Shown here piece after piece: positions 52,384-61,370 of a DNA stretch of 64,000 bases; within the stretch, counting starts at the first letter, position 1, and each line of letters starts with the position of its first letter. This DNA is from Bacillota bacterium. Lineage in GTDB: Bacteria; Bacillota; Clostridia; Saccharofermentanales; Saccharofermentanaceae. The notes beneath the pieces are model-generated. The model saw only the letters and a list, made by a program, of their open reading frames with translations. It ran no database searches and had not been told where the DNA came from. The position numbers were made by a program, and so were the translations under genes. Location: assembly GCA_023397475.1 (NCBI GenBank), contig JAEWUD010000012.1:62001-126000 (forward strand). The letters are read 5' to 3'.

Positions 52384-52540
52384 AAGGGGCTGTTGCAAAA
52401 TGAACGTAAAGTTCAGGATGTAACAGCCCTTTTCTTGCAAGAAGCTGAAATGAGCGTCACCTACTGGGTTTATGGGCGAAAAGACCCACATCCATCGATC
52501 CGGCCCATATTCAGGATGGAGACTGTTCATTATTATTTGT
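52384..52540 (+). repeat. Dispersed terminator-plus-hairpin element (copy 1)
   Basis: An intrinsic terminator (GGGGCTGTTGC with TGTAACAGCCC, then TTTT) is followed by TTGCAAGAAGCTGAAATGAG, a TATGGGCGAAA-type hairpin and a tail that ends in the tandem array. The same order with the same spacing occurs at 63839-64000. Confidence 0.75.
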
Positions 52541-52866
52541 CAATGAATATCACCAAAAACGAGCGGGGGAACGATATTATACTGCTTTGGGAACTTGAGG
52601 ACGTTTGTTTATCAATGATAACCACCAAAAAACGTGTGGGGTCACGAATTTATACTTCCTCAATGAGAAAAAACGCGATTCTTTATCAATGATAACCACC
52701 AAAATCGTAGGGTATGCTAATTTTTATACTTCCTCAATGATAAATAATGTGATTCTTTATCAATGATAACCACCAAAATCGGAGGGTAGGCTAATTTTTA
52801 TACTTCCTTAATGAGAAATAATGTGATTCCTTGTCAATGATAACCACGAGAAATCAACGGGAATCA
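52537..52866. repeat. Tandem array with 72-74-bp period
   Basis: TCAATGAT-type boxes start at 52539, 52611, 52685, 52759 and 52833 (steps 72, 74, 74, 74). Between successive units lies a 34-35-base core beginning TCAATGATAAATAA and ending TTTATCAATGAT, and a spacer of 40 bases of which AACCACCAAAA and TTATACTTCC are conserved. It shares the core with the array at 57870. Confidence 0.85.
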
Positions 52867-52972
52867 CGAATTTGCCTATTGTGGCGGAGCGCCGCGTCGC
52901 GGCGCGATTTATAATCCCCGCCGGCCCCGCCGGCGCTCTTTCGCTTTTGAAACAGCCCTGTTTGCACACAGC

Positions 52973-53211
52973 TGCTCCTTCGACGCATGTTGCGTCGCAC
53001 CTCATCGCTCCTCCGAAAATTCAAGTCGCGTAGGTCCTCGTCGCTTCGCTCCTGCGGAGACGCGCCTCGAATTCTCTTCGTCGCTCGGAGGGAGTTGGTC
53101 CTCCTTCGACGCATGTTGCGTCGCACCTCATTCCTTCGGAATTCGGAATCGCTCCGCAACACGGTCGTCGTCGCTCGGAGGGGGTTGGTGCGAGCCGGAA
53201 GTCGGGTGCAA
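52973..53211. repeat. GC-rich dispersed repeat (copy a)
   Basis: GC-rich non-coding block. It contains an internal direct repeat (CTCCTTCGACGCATGTTGCG, at 52976 and 53099). Bases 53033-53085 are identical to 58275-58327. The Arg-rich reading frames across it are artefacts. Confidence 0.8.
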
Positions 53212-53259
53212 AGTTGAAATGCTGTCCAAAGAGTTTTGTTGGATATCATATGCATGTAT

Positions 53260-53430
53260 CATCGATTAAACATCAAGGGCATCACATAGTTATACATATG
53301 AAAACGCGAATTTCTGCCGGTATCGTATGTAGATCATTGCCAAATAAATAGAATTTAATCAATGATTACCAATAAAATTACGTATTCTTCCGGTCTTTGA
53401 CGGTAATCAATGACAAACAGGCCTTTCCTG
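53260..53430. repeat. Short 73-bp-period array (two repeat cores)
   Basis: GGCATCACATAGTTATACAT (about 53278) leads into ATCATTG at 53333 and ATCAATGAC at 53406, 73 bases apart, with a 39-base spacer. The leader matches the start of the array at 57808. Confidence 0.75.
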
Positions 53431-53630
53431 ATGGCTAAAGCAGCTCCGAAACGGCGTCGAAGGCTATTCCGGACCATATCAATGCGCAAAGTGTTTTCAG
53501 GCATCATTACCATGTTTCGAGGTGTGTTTCGACTTGGAAACGAAATTGTTTACAACTTCAACGCAACACGATATGGTTGTTTCTCCCGTGGACGAAACAT
53601 GTGCAAGAGCGCGGCTGCGGGTGTAGTCTC

Positions 53631-54410
53631 TTATGGCCGCAGCTGTTGCTGTGCGGTGAAGAAGGTCTTGTAGCCGAATTGAATCAGAAGGAAGACGGTG
53701 ATTGACACCGATCCGAGGATGCCGAGCATGATCGCGATCTGGTACGCGATCGCGGTGGTCGGGGCTGTGCCGGAAAGGATCTGTCCCGTCATCATTCCGG
53801 GGAGAAAGACGATTCCCATTCCGACCATCGAGTGGATTGTGGGAAGTATTGCGGCATCGAAGGACCCGTTCATGATCTCGCGGGCTGCGTCGCGCGGGGT
53901 GGCGCCGAGTACGAGTGCTTCTTCGACGATGTTTCGTTGAACGGTCATTCCTTCGGTCAGGTTTTTAACGGCTAGGGAAATTCCAGTCATGGAGTTGCCG
54001 ATCATCATTCCCGCAATGGGGATGAAGTATTGCGGATTGAACCAGGGCGTGGCCTGCACAACGATCAACAGGAAGTAGGTGATACAGGACAATGTTCCGA
54101 TCGCCATGGACCCGGCGATGACCCTCGTGAGCTCGCGGGTGAGTACTTTTCTGAATTTGCGCCAGATCGTAAAGACAGCGAAGCTCTCCATGATCACAAT
54201 GATCAGAACTGTGATCAGCGGATGCGGATTCTCGAATACCCAGACCAGAAGATAGCCGACCAGAATCAATTGGAGGGTCATCCGGATTGAGGAGATGAGG
54301 AGCTCCTTTTCGCGTCGAATGCCGGTCAGTCGGAGAAAGAGAAGGACGAGCAGCACGAAGACATAGGCTAGGCCGACTTGGACGGGGGTCAATTGAAGTA
54401 TCGTATTCAT
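53631..54410 (-). CDS. fetB: Iron export ABC transporter permease
   Basis: 259 aa, UPF0014/FetB family with about six to seven membrane segments. Motifs M-I-G-N-S-M-T-G, L-G-A-T-P-R-D-A-A and F-L-P-G-M-M-T-G-Q-I-L-S-G are clear. The start overlaps the FetA-type ATPase gene stop by ATGA. In E. coli FetAB exports iron and protects against oxidative stress; the ferritin 5 kb away supports iron handling here. Confidence 0.92.
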   Translation of the reverse strand: MNTILQLTPVQVGLAYVFVLLVLLFLRLTGIRREKELLISSIRMTLQLILVGYLLVWVFENPHPLITVLIIVIMESFAVFTIWRKFRKVLTRELTRVIAGSMAIGTLSCITYFLLIVVQATPWFNPQYFIPIAGMMIGNSMTGISLAVKNLTEGMTVQRNIVEEALVLGATPRDAAREIMNGSFDAAILPTIHSMVGMGIVFLPGMMTGQILSGTAPTTAIAYQIAIMLGILGSVSITVFLLIQFGYKTFFTAQQQLRP

Positions 54411-55045
54411 ACGTCGCCCCCTTCGACGATGCGACCGCCGAGCAGCGATATCACCCGATCCGAATAGCGACGAGCAAATTCTTCGTGATGGGTGACGGTG
54501 ATGAGTGTTTTCTGCTGGTCGCGTGAATAGGATGCTACAGTCTCGAAAATCACCTTTGCCGTGTCTTCATCGAGTGCCGAAGATGGTTCATCCAAGAGGA
54601 TGATTTTCGCGTCGAGAAGCAGGACGCGCGCGAGGGCCAACCGTTGGCGTTCGCCGCCGGAGAGGGTCTTGGTATCTTCGTCCAGTGACTTTTCGAGACG
54701 GACTGTCTCGAGAATCGCAAGGAGTGTCGAGTTTGATGGAATCGCAGCTTTCCGGAAACGTAGGCCGATCACAAGATTGTCCGCGATGTTTCCGGGAAAA
54801 AGCTCCGGCGACTGCCGGAGCATCACAACATCTCGTCGATGAAGTACGGAATCAATGCCGGACAGATCCACTCCGTCCAGAAGTATGGAGCCGGAAGTTG
54901 GTGAGATGAGTTTATTTAACAGTTTGAGTAGGGTTGACTTGCCGCTTCCGCTCGGACCTGTAATTGCGGTAATTCCGCCGGTCGGAATCGTAAGTGAAGG
55001 AATATCAAGGATGGATTGGTAGCGCACATCTTGGAATTGAATCAT
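54407..55045 (-). CDS. fetA: Iron export ABC transporter ATP-binding protein
   Basis: About 212 aa from M-I-Q-F-Q-D, behind GGAGGT; the longer frame to 55150 has no ribosome site. Walker A G-P-S-G-S-G-K-S-T, signature L-S-G-G-E-R-Q-R, Walker B I-I-L-L-D-E-P, switch His in V-T-H-H. Partner of the permease that overlaps it. An ATTTTCGC/GCGAAAAT inverted repeat at about 55138 lies between this gene and the divergent gene and may be a shared operator. Confidence 0.9.
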   Translation of the reverse strand: MIQFQDVRYQSILDIPSLTIPTGGITAITGPSGSGKSTLLKLLNKLISPTSGSILLDGVDLSGIDSVLHRRDVVMLRQSPELFPGNIADNLVIGLRFRKAAIPSNSTLLAILETVRLEKSLDEDTKTLSGGERQRLALARVLLLDAKIILLDEPSSALDEDTAKVIFETVASYSRDQQKTLITVTHHEEFARRYSDRVISLLGGRIVEGGDV

Positions 55046-55266
55046 GACGTACCTCCAGGGGATGTCTCTCTTTCGATTATGAGGGTGATTTTTTCGGGTG
55101 TAAATAAGGGATTTAATGGGATGTTGATCATTGGAGGAATTTTCGCGCATTTGCGAAAATGTTGCATTGATTCCTACTTGCGTACCTGATACTATTTTTA
55201 TGATGCAGACATATAGGAAGCACCGTGTCGATGTTTTCGAGACGGATCAACACAGAGGAGGTACGC

Positions 55267-55965
55267 ATGGAAGAGCAGAAGGAAATCACACAGGAGACCG
55301 TAGAGGACAAGAAGAAGGAAAGACTCGCGTTCGTTATGGAGCTTTTAGTCGCAGTATTCTTAGGAATCACAGCCGTCTTGACGGCGTACGCGTCATGGCA
55401 GTCCGCACTTTACGGCGGCGTTCAGGCGGAGAAATACACGATGAGCACATCGATGATCGCGGAGGCGAATTCTCTTTACAATGAGGGAACACAGCTGCTT
55501 GCTCAGGATATGGATGTGTGGAACAAGATCAGCGACTTGCGCGTTGAACTCTACGCAGCCGAGACAAACGGGGACTCCGTTGCGATGGAGGCGATTCAGT
55601 ACAAGATCGACACGGCAATGTATAACAACGTGTCGGAGGAGCTTAGCGCAGCGATCGAATGGGCGGATGCGCAGGAACTCTATGCATCTCCGTTTGAGAT
55701 GGAAGGATTCGTCGACTCGTATTATGAAGTCGCCAACGCGAAATACGCCGAAGGCGAACAGTCTATGAAGGAAGGATCCGAAGCGAATACATTAGGAGAC
55801 AAGCAAGGTTTGGTTACGGTTATCTACTCTGTCGTGCTCTTCCTCCTGGGTATCGTCGGAACCTTCAAGAATACCAAGATTCGAATGATTGTCACCGTTC
55901 TGTCGGTTGTTACTCTTGCCATCGGAGCGGGTTTCATGCTCACGATACCGATGTTAACCGTGTGA
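55267..55965 (+). CDS. Small membrane protein, DUF4337-like
   Basis: About 232 aa from M-E-E-Q-K behind GGAGGTACGC. An acidic and basic start precedes one membrane helix (about 20-40), then a long helical extracellular or cytoplasmic segment (about 45-180), and two helices at the end (about 183-230). The A-S-W-Q-S-A-L-Y-G pattern after the first helix recalls DUF4337. Function unknown. Divergent from fetAB. Confidence 0.75.
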   Translation: MEEQKEITQETVEDKKKERLAFVMELLVAVFLGITAVLTAYASWQSALYGGVQAEKYTMSTSMIAEANSLYNEGTQLLAQDMDVWNKISDLRVELYAAETNGDSVAMEAIQYKIDTAMYNNVSEELSAAIEWADAQELYASPFEMEGFVDSYYEVANAKYAEGEQSMKEGSEANTLGDKQGLVTVIYSVVLFLLGIVGTFKNTKIRMIVTVLSVVTLAIGAGFMLTIPMLTV

Positions 55966-56100
55966 CGAAGAGAATTCTTGGCGCGTGGGTGCGCCTCTGG
56001 AGCTTGTTGCGTCGCACCAAAGGCTAATGGCCTTTGGAATCGCTCCACAACAGAGCTCCTTCGGCGCTCGGAAGGGGTTTGTGCGAGCCGGAAGTTAGGG
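55966..56100. repeat. GC-rich dispersed repeat (copy b)
   Basis: Begins with GACGAAGAGAATTCTTGGCG and ends with TTTGTGCGAGCCGGAAGTTA; the right part matches the end of copy a (53171-53211), the left part is the inverse of the CGAATTCTCTTCGTCG element. Confidence 0.7.
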
Positions 56101-56242
56101 GATCATCTTAGTTTATTGTTGAGTTGGCCATCGCTACTATGAATGGATTATCGTCTTGATTAGATTTTCTGTGCCAATCTTTGGGAGTTATAGTACATCC
56201 TCTATCGGTCGAATAAATGCACTGACGGTTTATCTAGAACCG

Positions 56243-57112
56243 TCAGTGCATTTTATATGAATTTGTTTCCTGTTCGATCGGCAGACATATGTGGATTGAA
56301 CCGTCTTCTCTGTAAACTTGGTATTCGAAGTTGCCGGCCAGGCGATACGGGCTTGACGGAAGGTAATTGTCGAAGATTCGACGGTAGGTTTGATAGATTG
56401 TCTCGATCAGTCCGTTGTGTCGGAAGGACAGGACGGTCATCGCGTCGATTTTTCGCGATTGAAATAGGGATTCTTGTGCGGTGTGTTCTTCCGTCTTAAC
56501 CGCGCAGTGGATAAATAGGCCGTCGTCTTCGGGCGGCGCATCTTCCTCCCAGAAGGAGAATTGATAGGTTTCCGTCCCGATGACACCTCGAATTTGTAGG
56601 CGATTTCGCGCGAAGATTCTCCACGGTTTGTGGAATCCCTTTTCGTTCATGCCCATGAAAAAAACCAGGCCGGTGACGTGAAGAGGCCCAACATGCAGGA
56701 TTTCGGGATACAAGATCGCTTCATCGGGCAGTCCGGGCAAGATGGGGCGCGCGCGTACGACAGGCCGGAAGGTCTGTGGCATGATCTCCCGGACCTGTGA
56801 AGGGGGCACGCCAAATTCTTTTCGCATCGCCCGTGCGAAGGAGGAGTAGTCCTCCCATCCCAGCCGCAAGCCGACTTCGGTCGGCCGCATCTGACCCTCT
56901 CGTATGACCGTTGCCGCTGTTGAGAGCCTGCGGCGCAGAAGATATCGCCCCAGGCTCTCGTTGCATAGCGATTGGAACAAGCTGTTCAAATGATGCGTGC
57001 TGTAGCCGACCCGCCGCGACAATTCCATCGCCGTCGTGATCGGCTTCGGCGTCTGTAGCGAGTCCTCGAAAAGATCGATGGCTCGTTCCACATAGATAAA
57101 ATTTGTTTCCAT
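56243..57112 (-). CDS. AraC-family regulator with effector-binding C-terminus
   Basis: 289 aa. N-terminal AraC double helix-turn-helix (about 1-105: S-R-R-V-G-Y-S-T-H-H-L-N-S-L-F and V-G-L-R-L-G-W-E-D-Y-S-S-F). The C-terminus (about 120-289) is a GyrI-like/Rob-type effector-binding domain. The C-terminal helices and the order match Rob/SoxS-like multidrug-sensing regulators. Targets unknown; TrmO follows upstream on the same strand. Confidence 0.85.
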   Translation of the reverse strand: METNFIYVERAIDLFEDSLQTPKPITTAMELSRRVGYSTHHLNSLFQSLCNESLGRYLLRRRLSTAATVIREGQMRPTEVGLRLGWEDYSSFARAMRKEFGVPPSQVREIMPQTFRPVVRARPILPGLPDEAILYPEILHVGPLHVTGLVFFMGMNEKGFHKPWRIFARNRLQIRGVIGTETYQFSFWEEDAPPEDDGLFIHCAVKTEEHTAQESLFQSRKIDAMTVLSFRHNGLIETIYQTYRRIFDNYLPSSPYRLAGNFEYQVYREDGSIHICLPIEQETNSYKMH

Positions 57113-57129
57113 ACGTCAAGCTTACTACA

Positions 57130-57606
57130 TCAGCCCATGAAGGTAAATTCGCTCTCCCAGTCGAACTCACCGGATTCCTCGCGGCATTTCGGCCAGTGCG
57201 CGCACCAATCCGGCATCACGAGATCGCGCACCAAATCGTTACTCGGATGATACGGCTTGATGTCCAGGATCGGAGTCCCGTCATCTGCGTCCGTCCAGTC
57301 GAGGACGATTACACCGGCTTCCGGGTCAACGGAAAGCACGCGGCTGACCGTTAGTCCGATCGGATTCGGCCGGAATGGCGACCTCGTGGCGAAAAGTCCT
57401 ATGTCATGTGTGAGATTTCGATAAGGCGGCGGGATGACCAGTGTCTGCCCATCCCAATCGAGCTTGTCGAAAACCCATACGATCATCACATGAGAAAACT
57501 CTTTGAGTCCGTGAAGTCCCTCGCGAAAAGAAGGATCTACTTGGACCATAAATCCTTCGCTGCAGGAAAAACGTCCGATCTCTTCCATTTGAAATTTGAT
57601 CTTCAT
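57130..57606 (-). CDS. trmO: tRNA (N6-threonylcarbamoyladenosine-37 N6)-methyltransferase, TsaA/TrmO family
   Basis: About 158 aa; start ATG 57606 (57609 also possible) behind GGAGG. SAM-binding motifs R-S-P-F-R-P-N-P-I-G-L-T and G-T-P-I-L-D-I-K-P-Y are diagnostic. It methylates t6A37 of certain tRNAs. Located 17 bases upstream of the AraC-type gene on the same strand. Confidence 0.9.
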   Translation of the reverse strand: MKIKFQMEEIGRFSCSEGFMVQVDPSFREGLHGLKEFSHVMIVWVFDKLDWDGQTLVIPPPYRNLTHDIGLFATRSPFRPNPIGLTVSRVLSVDPEAGVIVLDWTDADDGTPILDIKPYHPSNDLVRDLVMPDWCAHWPKCREESGEFDWESEFTFMG

Positions 57607-57869
57607 CATTATCACCTCCGATCTGTATTATCGTAGGTGGGGTGAGAGGAGGACAGTGCAAAGTGGGATTTTTTTGCTATGTCTCTTGAGAGAATTCTCT
57701 TCGTCGCTCGGAAGTGGTTGGAGGTGTCGGAAGAAGTAAGCATTGTCGTAAAATTTAGTTTGTCCTGCTGTTGCAGAACTGAATATGATATATATCAACG
57801 AAAAGAATTTAAGTAGCATCACATAGTTATACATGCCAAACGGCCGGTTTCTGCCGTTTTGGCATGTAG
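57607..57869. other. Intergenic stretch with GC-rich repeat fragment and array leader
   Basis: No gene. A short copy c of the GC-rich repeat lies at 57689-57735 (AATTCTCTTCGTCGCTCGG plus a diverged end). From 57808 the GCATCACATAGTTATACAT leader with a CATGCCAAA/TTTTGGCATG hairpin leads into the array. Confidence 0.55.
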
Positions 57870-58200
57870 ATCATTGACGAATAAACGCGCATTTCGTCAA
57901 TGATTACCTGTTTCTAATCATTGATTACCTACTAAAATGCTGATTTCCCCGATTTCGTATGTGCATCAATGATAAATAAAATTTTTTTACTCAATGATTT
58001 GCATACTAAAACTCACTGTCCACTTATTTGGTAGGTAATCAATGACAAATAATGGCGATTTTGCTCAATGATGCACATACGAAAAGCAACTTGGGTGTCG
58101 ATTTAGTAGGTAATCAATGACAAATAACATAATTATGTGCAATGATGCAGAAGGAAAACGGCGTTTTCGGCCGATTTTATATGTAATCAATGAAGAAAAA
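57870..58200. repeat. Tandem array with about 74-bp period and mixed-orientation units
   Basis: Cores ATCATTGACGAATAAA or ATCAATGACAAATAA start at 57870, 57965, 58038, 58113 and 58186 (steps 95, 73, 75, 73; the first has a 21-base insertion). Each is about 35 bases ending TCAATGAT, with spacers of 39-40. Arms TACCTACTAAAA/TTTAGTAGGTA and GCACATACGAAA/TTTCGTATGTGC are complementary between different units, so units lie in both orientations. The first core (57870) is a perfect 12-bp-arm palindrome. Confidence 0.85.
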
Positions 58201-58205
58201 GCGGT

Positions 58206-58372
58206 ATTGGCTCCGCTCCACAACATGGTCGCAGTCGCTCGAAGGGGTGCTCCTCAGAGAATTTGCGGCGCGTGGGTCCTCGTCGCTTCGCTCCTGCGGA
58301 GACGCGCCTCGAATTCTCTTCGTCGCTTAAGGGGTTTGTGCGAGCGGGAAGGTGGGTGCATTGTCGAAGTGT
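58206..58372. repeat. GC-rich dispersed repeat (copy d)
   Basis: Contains a 53-base block identical to copy a (58275-58327) in the same orientation and the end element TTTGTGCGAGCGGGAAGG. Confidence 0.8.
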
Positions 58373-58517
58373 TTTTTCGTGATCGGTGTTTATGCTGATC
58401 TAGGCCGTGAACGCCGATTGACATGGTGCGTGGAATCGTTCTATTGTATGTTGAATCAAGTCTGATATAGAAGATTTAGTTCTTTTGAATTTCCAATCGG
58501 GACTGCGGAGAGTGAAT

Positions 58518-59372
58518 ATGAAGATGAAGTCTGTCTTGACGGTTCTGCTCGTGTTGATTGCTTCCATATTGCCTGACTTATTTATTCATTCGCCATATCT
58601 GACATTGGGTAAGATAATCGTTTTGACGATCGCTGTGGTCATGTTCCTGATTATCAGGAGTCTTCGGTCATTATGGAAATTACCTGTCATACTGTTGACG
58701 ATTAACGCTGCGTTCTGGATCTCGGACATGATAAGGAACACTTTTTGGTGGAGAAATCTGTTTGGAGATTTCGGTTACTTTTCAAGCGTAGCCGGATCTG
58801 TGTTTGTCAAAGTCATTGGAATTATTCCGGTTGCCGCTGTCTTGCTTTTGTTGATGAAGAACCCGAAGGCTAGCTTCCTTTCTCCTGGCGACCTAAACGT
58901 TCAGGCAGAGAAGATAAGCTGGTTGGGAATTCGAGGTGATCGGATCCAGTGGCGAAAACTTGCGGTAATATCTGGCTTGCTCATCATGATCGGGACGAGT
59001 TTGCTTTCTATGATTACATCGACTGGGTTTGGTAAACCGAGTGGATTTGACCGGTTCATATCTTATCTGCCGATTATCCTGTTATTGGCGATTACAAACT
59101 CTTTCTGCGAGGGGATGATCTTTCGAAGCGCAATCATGGCGCCTATTCGTGCTATTTTTCCGAAATTGTTCGTAACACTTATGCCAGCTTTATTTTTCGG
59201 CATCGCTCATTATCAAGGGATACCCGGAGGATTTCTGGGGGCAGCATTGAGCGGGGTCTTGGGGTATTATATGTTGCTCAGCATGTATGAGACACGAGGA
59301 TTCTTGTCGGGCTGGATGATTCATGTGATGCAGGATGTCGCAATTTTTTCGACGTTGGTGTTAATGGGATAA
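58518..59372 (+). CDS. CPBP (CaaX protease/bacteriocin-processing) family membrane protein
   Basis: About 284 aa from M-K-M-K-S-V behind GGAGAG. About eight membrane segments. The CPBP motifs are partly altered: C-E-G-M-I-F-R-S stands in place of E-E-x2-x-F-R-G, so the second Glu is Gly. F-F-G-I-A-H-Y and a later H-V-M-Q-D match motifs two and three. It may be active with only one Glu or be a non-catalytic relative. Substrate unknown; no bacteriocin gene nearby. Confidence 0.8.
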   Translation: MKMKSVLTVLLVLIASILPDLFIHSPYLTLGKIIVLTIAVVMFLIIRSLRSLWKLPVILLTINAAFWISDMIRNTFWWRNLFGDFGYFSSVAGSVFVKVIGIIPVAAVLLLLMKNPKASFLSPGDLNVQAEKISWLGIRGDRIQWRKLAVISGLLIMIGTSLLSMITSTGFGKPSGFDRFISYLPIILLLAITNSFCEGMIFRSAIMAPIRAIFPKLFVTLMPALFFGIAHYQGIPGGFLGAALSGVLGYYMLLSMYETRGFLSGWMIHVMQDVAIFSTLVLMG

Positions 59373-59451
59373 TTGAAAATTCTCATGCTGAACACGAAAA
59401 TTCGAATGTATTCTTTTCGATTCATGCATGTCATCGTATGCCGGGAAAACA

Positions 59452-59477
59452 AAGAAACCGCCTTTCAGCGGTTTCTT
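59452..59477. terminator. Bidirectional terminator between CPBP gene and tRNA
   Basis: AAGAAACCGC pairs perfectly with GCGGTTTCTT (10 bp, loop CTTTCA). T-rich tracts follow on both strands. Confidence 0.8.
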
Positions 59478-59503
59478 GTTGTATCAATATCCATTGATGC
59501 ATG

Positions 59504-59579
59504 TGGTGGAGAATATGGGGATCGAACCCACGACCTTTGCACTGCCAGTGCAACGCTCTCCCAGCTGAGCTAATTCCCC
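59504..59579 (-). tRNA. tRNA-Ala (anticodon GGC)
   Basis: 76 bases including an encoded CCA. On the minus strand it opens GGGGAAT and closes ATTCTCC-A-CCA (one G-T pair in the acceptor). The D arm is AGCTC-AGCTGGGA-GAGC, the anticodon stem TTGCA/TGCAA with loop CTGGCAG (anticodon GGC), and the T arm GTGGG-TTCGATC-CCCAT. Own promoter and terminator. Confidence 0.97.
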
Positions 59580-59594
59580 GAAAACAACATCAGA

Positions 59595-59624
59595 ATTGTA
59601 TTACAGGGTTGGGCGTGTTGTCAA
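59595..59624 (-). promoter_or_regulatory. Strong promoter of tRNA-Ala
   Basis: On the minus strand TTGACA (59624-59619) and TACAAT (59600-59595) are separated by 18 bases. TTGACA is a perfect -35 box. The -10 box is 15 bases from the tRNA 5' end. Confidence 0.8.
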
Positions 59625-59777
59625 TGGTTCGGGGATTGTTTTCGATAAAGTTGAATGGATTTTTGTATTGTAGTAGACTTTGAGAGGTACGATGTGTCGG
59701 CGTGTGACAGCGTCCGACGGTTCGCGAAGGTTTTTTCGCGATGGGATTGATGATTGTTCGTGTGTGGAGGCTGAAGC

Positions 59778-61214
59778 GTGAGATTTTTTCGAGGGTTTGC
59801 GGCGGTGATGATTACGATGGCTCTGCTGATTCCGACCGGATGTGCGGGCGGGACGGGTACGGTATCATCGCTGCCGTCGGAGATCACGGTCGGCCTAGTG
59901 ATGAATGAGACGACGGTGCCGGAGATTCAATCGGATGCGTCGGAGATGGTGACGGAGACAACGGGAGCCGCTCCTGTGGTTCCGATTTCGGAAGTCACGG
60001 ATGGCGAAGGCGGCACGTTTTCGATTTTGGCGTGGGACGACTCGTTGAAGTCGAAGATTGATCAGTATTTTCTTGCTGAGCATCCGGATTTTGTCTATGA
60101 GTATCGCACGGTCTCTAAGAATGAATATAAGTCGAGTTTGGAGGCTGCGCTGGTAACCGATGATGCGCCGGATGTTTTTTTGCTGGATGCGTCGTTCGCG
60201 CGGGATTTCCTTTTGAACGGGCGCGTGTTGACAGTGGATCGTTTAGGGATATCGGCGGATGAATTGTCGGGTCAGTATGCTTCTACTTACCAGTATATGC
60301 AGACGGATGAGGGTGCGATCAAGGCGTTGGGACTCGAGTTGGCCCCGGCTGGGATTTTCTATAATCGCACGGTTGCGCGTAATGTTTTTGGCACCGATGA
60401 CCCCGCGACGGTCGGGGCGGAACTCTCGTCGTGGGCGGGTATTTTGCAGACGGCGCGCGAGGTGTCGGGAATGTCGCAGGGGAGTGTGAAGTTGACGCCT
60501 GATTTCGATTTTCTTGAGGCAGGATATTTCTTCTCGCGGACGACGCCGTGGATCGCGGAGGGGAAGGTCAGTTTGGATCCCGTTGCGGAAGCGTATCTGG
60601 ACATCTATGCAGGGTTTCTCAATGAGGGTTTGACGTTTACCGAGGCGCCGGGCTCGACGGCTTGGTATACGCACGCGGTGGACCGCTCGACGCTTTTGTA
60701 TTTCACTACGTGGGAGGATTTCTCACAGCATATGGGATTTGGATATTTGGAGGACGGAATCACGGTTGATCCTCTGGCGAATCCAACGACGGGCGACTGG
60801 GGCGTTTGTGCGGCTCCCGGGGGTTTTTTCGCGGGAGGGACATGGATTGCCGCGTCGGTCTCGAATGACAAGCGCGCCACAACGGCGGAGTTGATGCGAT
60901 TCTTTACGGTGCGTGATGCGAGTGCGAAGATTCTCGCCGAAGCGGGGACATTTGTGAATAACCGGGCGGCGATGGAGGCTCTGGCGGCGGATCCGTTGCG
61001 GAACAGTCTCTTACTCGGCGGTCAGAATCCGTATGCTGTGCTGACGGCATCGGCGGCGGCGGCGAATCTTTCGACTGCATCGGATCGTGATTTGTTGATT
61101 GAGGAGGTTTTTTTTGCGATCGCAAGGGGATATCAGGCGGGGACGATTCCTACGATCGGAGCCGCTCGCGAGGTTTTCCTGACGGATTGTGAGGATCTTC
61201 GTCTGGCGTCCTGA
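59778..61214 (+). CDS. Extracellular solute-binding lipoprotein (orphan)
   Basis: 478 aa from GTG 59778 behind TGGAGG. Lipobox L-I-P-T-G-C gives lipidated Cys22. A short Thr/Glu linker is followed by a family-1 solute-binding fold (F-S-I-L-A-W-D-D, D-D-A-P-D-V-F-L-L-D, A-P-A-G-I-F-Y-N-R). The ligand is probably a sugar or oligosaccharide. No permease or ATPase is next to it; the cellobiose phosphorylase follows with its own promoter, so the ligand could be cellobiose or a related beta-glucoside (inference). Confidence 0.85.
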   Translation: MRFFRGFAAVMITMALLIPTGCAGGTGTVSSLPSEITVGLVMNETTVPEIQSDASEMVTETTGAAPVVPISEVTDGEGGTFSILAWDDSLKSKIDQYFLAEHPDFVYEYRTVSKNEYKSSLEAALVTDDAPDVFLLDASFARDFLLNGRVLTVDRLGISADELSGQYASTYQYMQTDEGAIKALGLELAPAGIFYNRTVARNVFGTDDPATVGAELSSWAGILQTAREVSGMSQGSVKLTPDFDFLEAGYFFSRTTPWIAEGKVSLDPVAEAYLDIYAGFLNEGLTFTEAPGSTAWYTHAVDRSTLLYFTTWEDFSQHMGFGYLEDGITVDPLANPTTGDWGVCAAPGGFFAGGTWIAASVSNDKRATTAELMRFFTVRDASAKILAEAGTFVNNRAAMEALAADPLRNSLLLGGQNPYAVLTASAAAANLSTASDRDLLIEEVFFAIARGYQAGTIPTIGAAREVFLTDCEDLRLAS

Positions 61215-61279
61215 TCTGATAATCCATGTTTATGTAAGGTCTATGTGAAAATTTGATGTGAATTCTCTGATAAAGTGGG

Positions 61280-61308
61280 TTCACAAGGAGTCAATCGGAT
61301 ACTATAAT
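61280..61308 (+). promoter_or_regulatory. Promoter of cellobiose phosphorylase
   Basis: TTCACA (61280) and TATAAT (61303) with a 17-base spacer. Confidence 0.65.
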
Positions 61309-61370
61309 GAAGGCACGAAACGTTTAACCCGAGTTTTTCGTAAGGGTAAACAATAATGGAGGGCATGAGA

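Noticed and set aside
52854..53255. Arg-rich minus-strand frame
   Set aside because: It is a translation of the GC-rich dispersed repeat.
53410..53673. 87-aa plus-strand frame between the repeats and fetB
   Set aside because: No ribosome site, starts inside a repeat core (ATCAATGAC) and overlaps the end of fetB.
52537..58200. Periodic repeats that resemble CRISPR arrays
   Set aside because: Spacers are alike or mutually complementary, repeats are not identical, and no cas genes are in the window.
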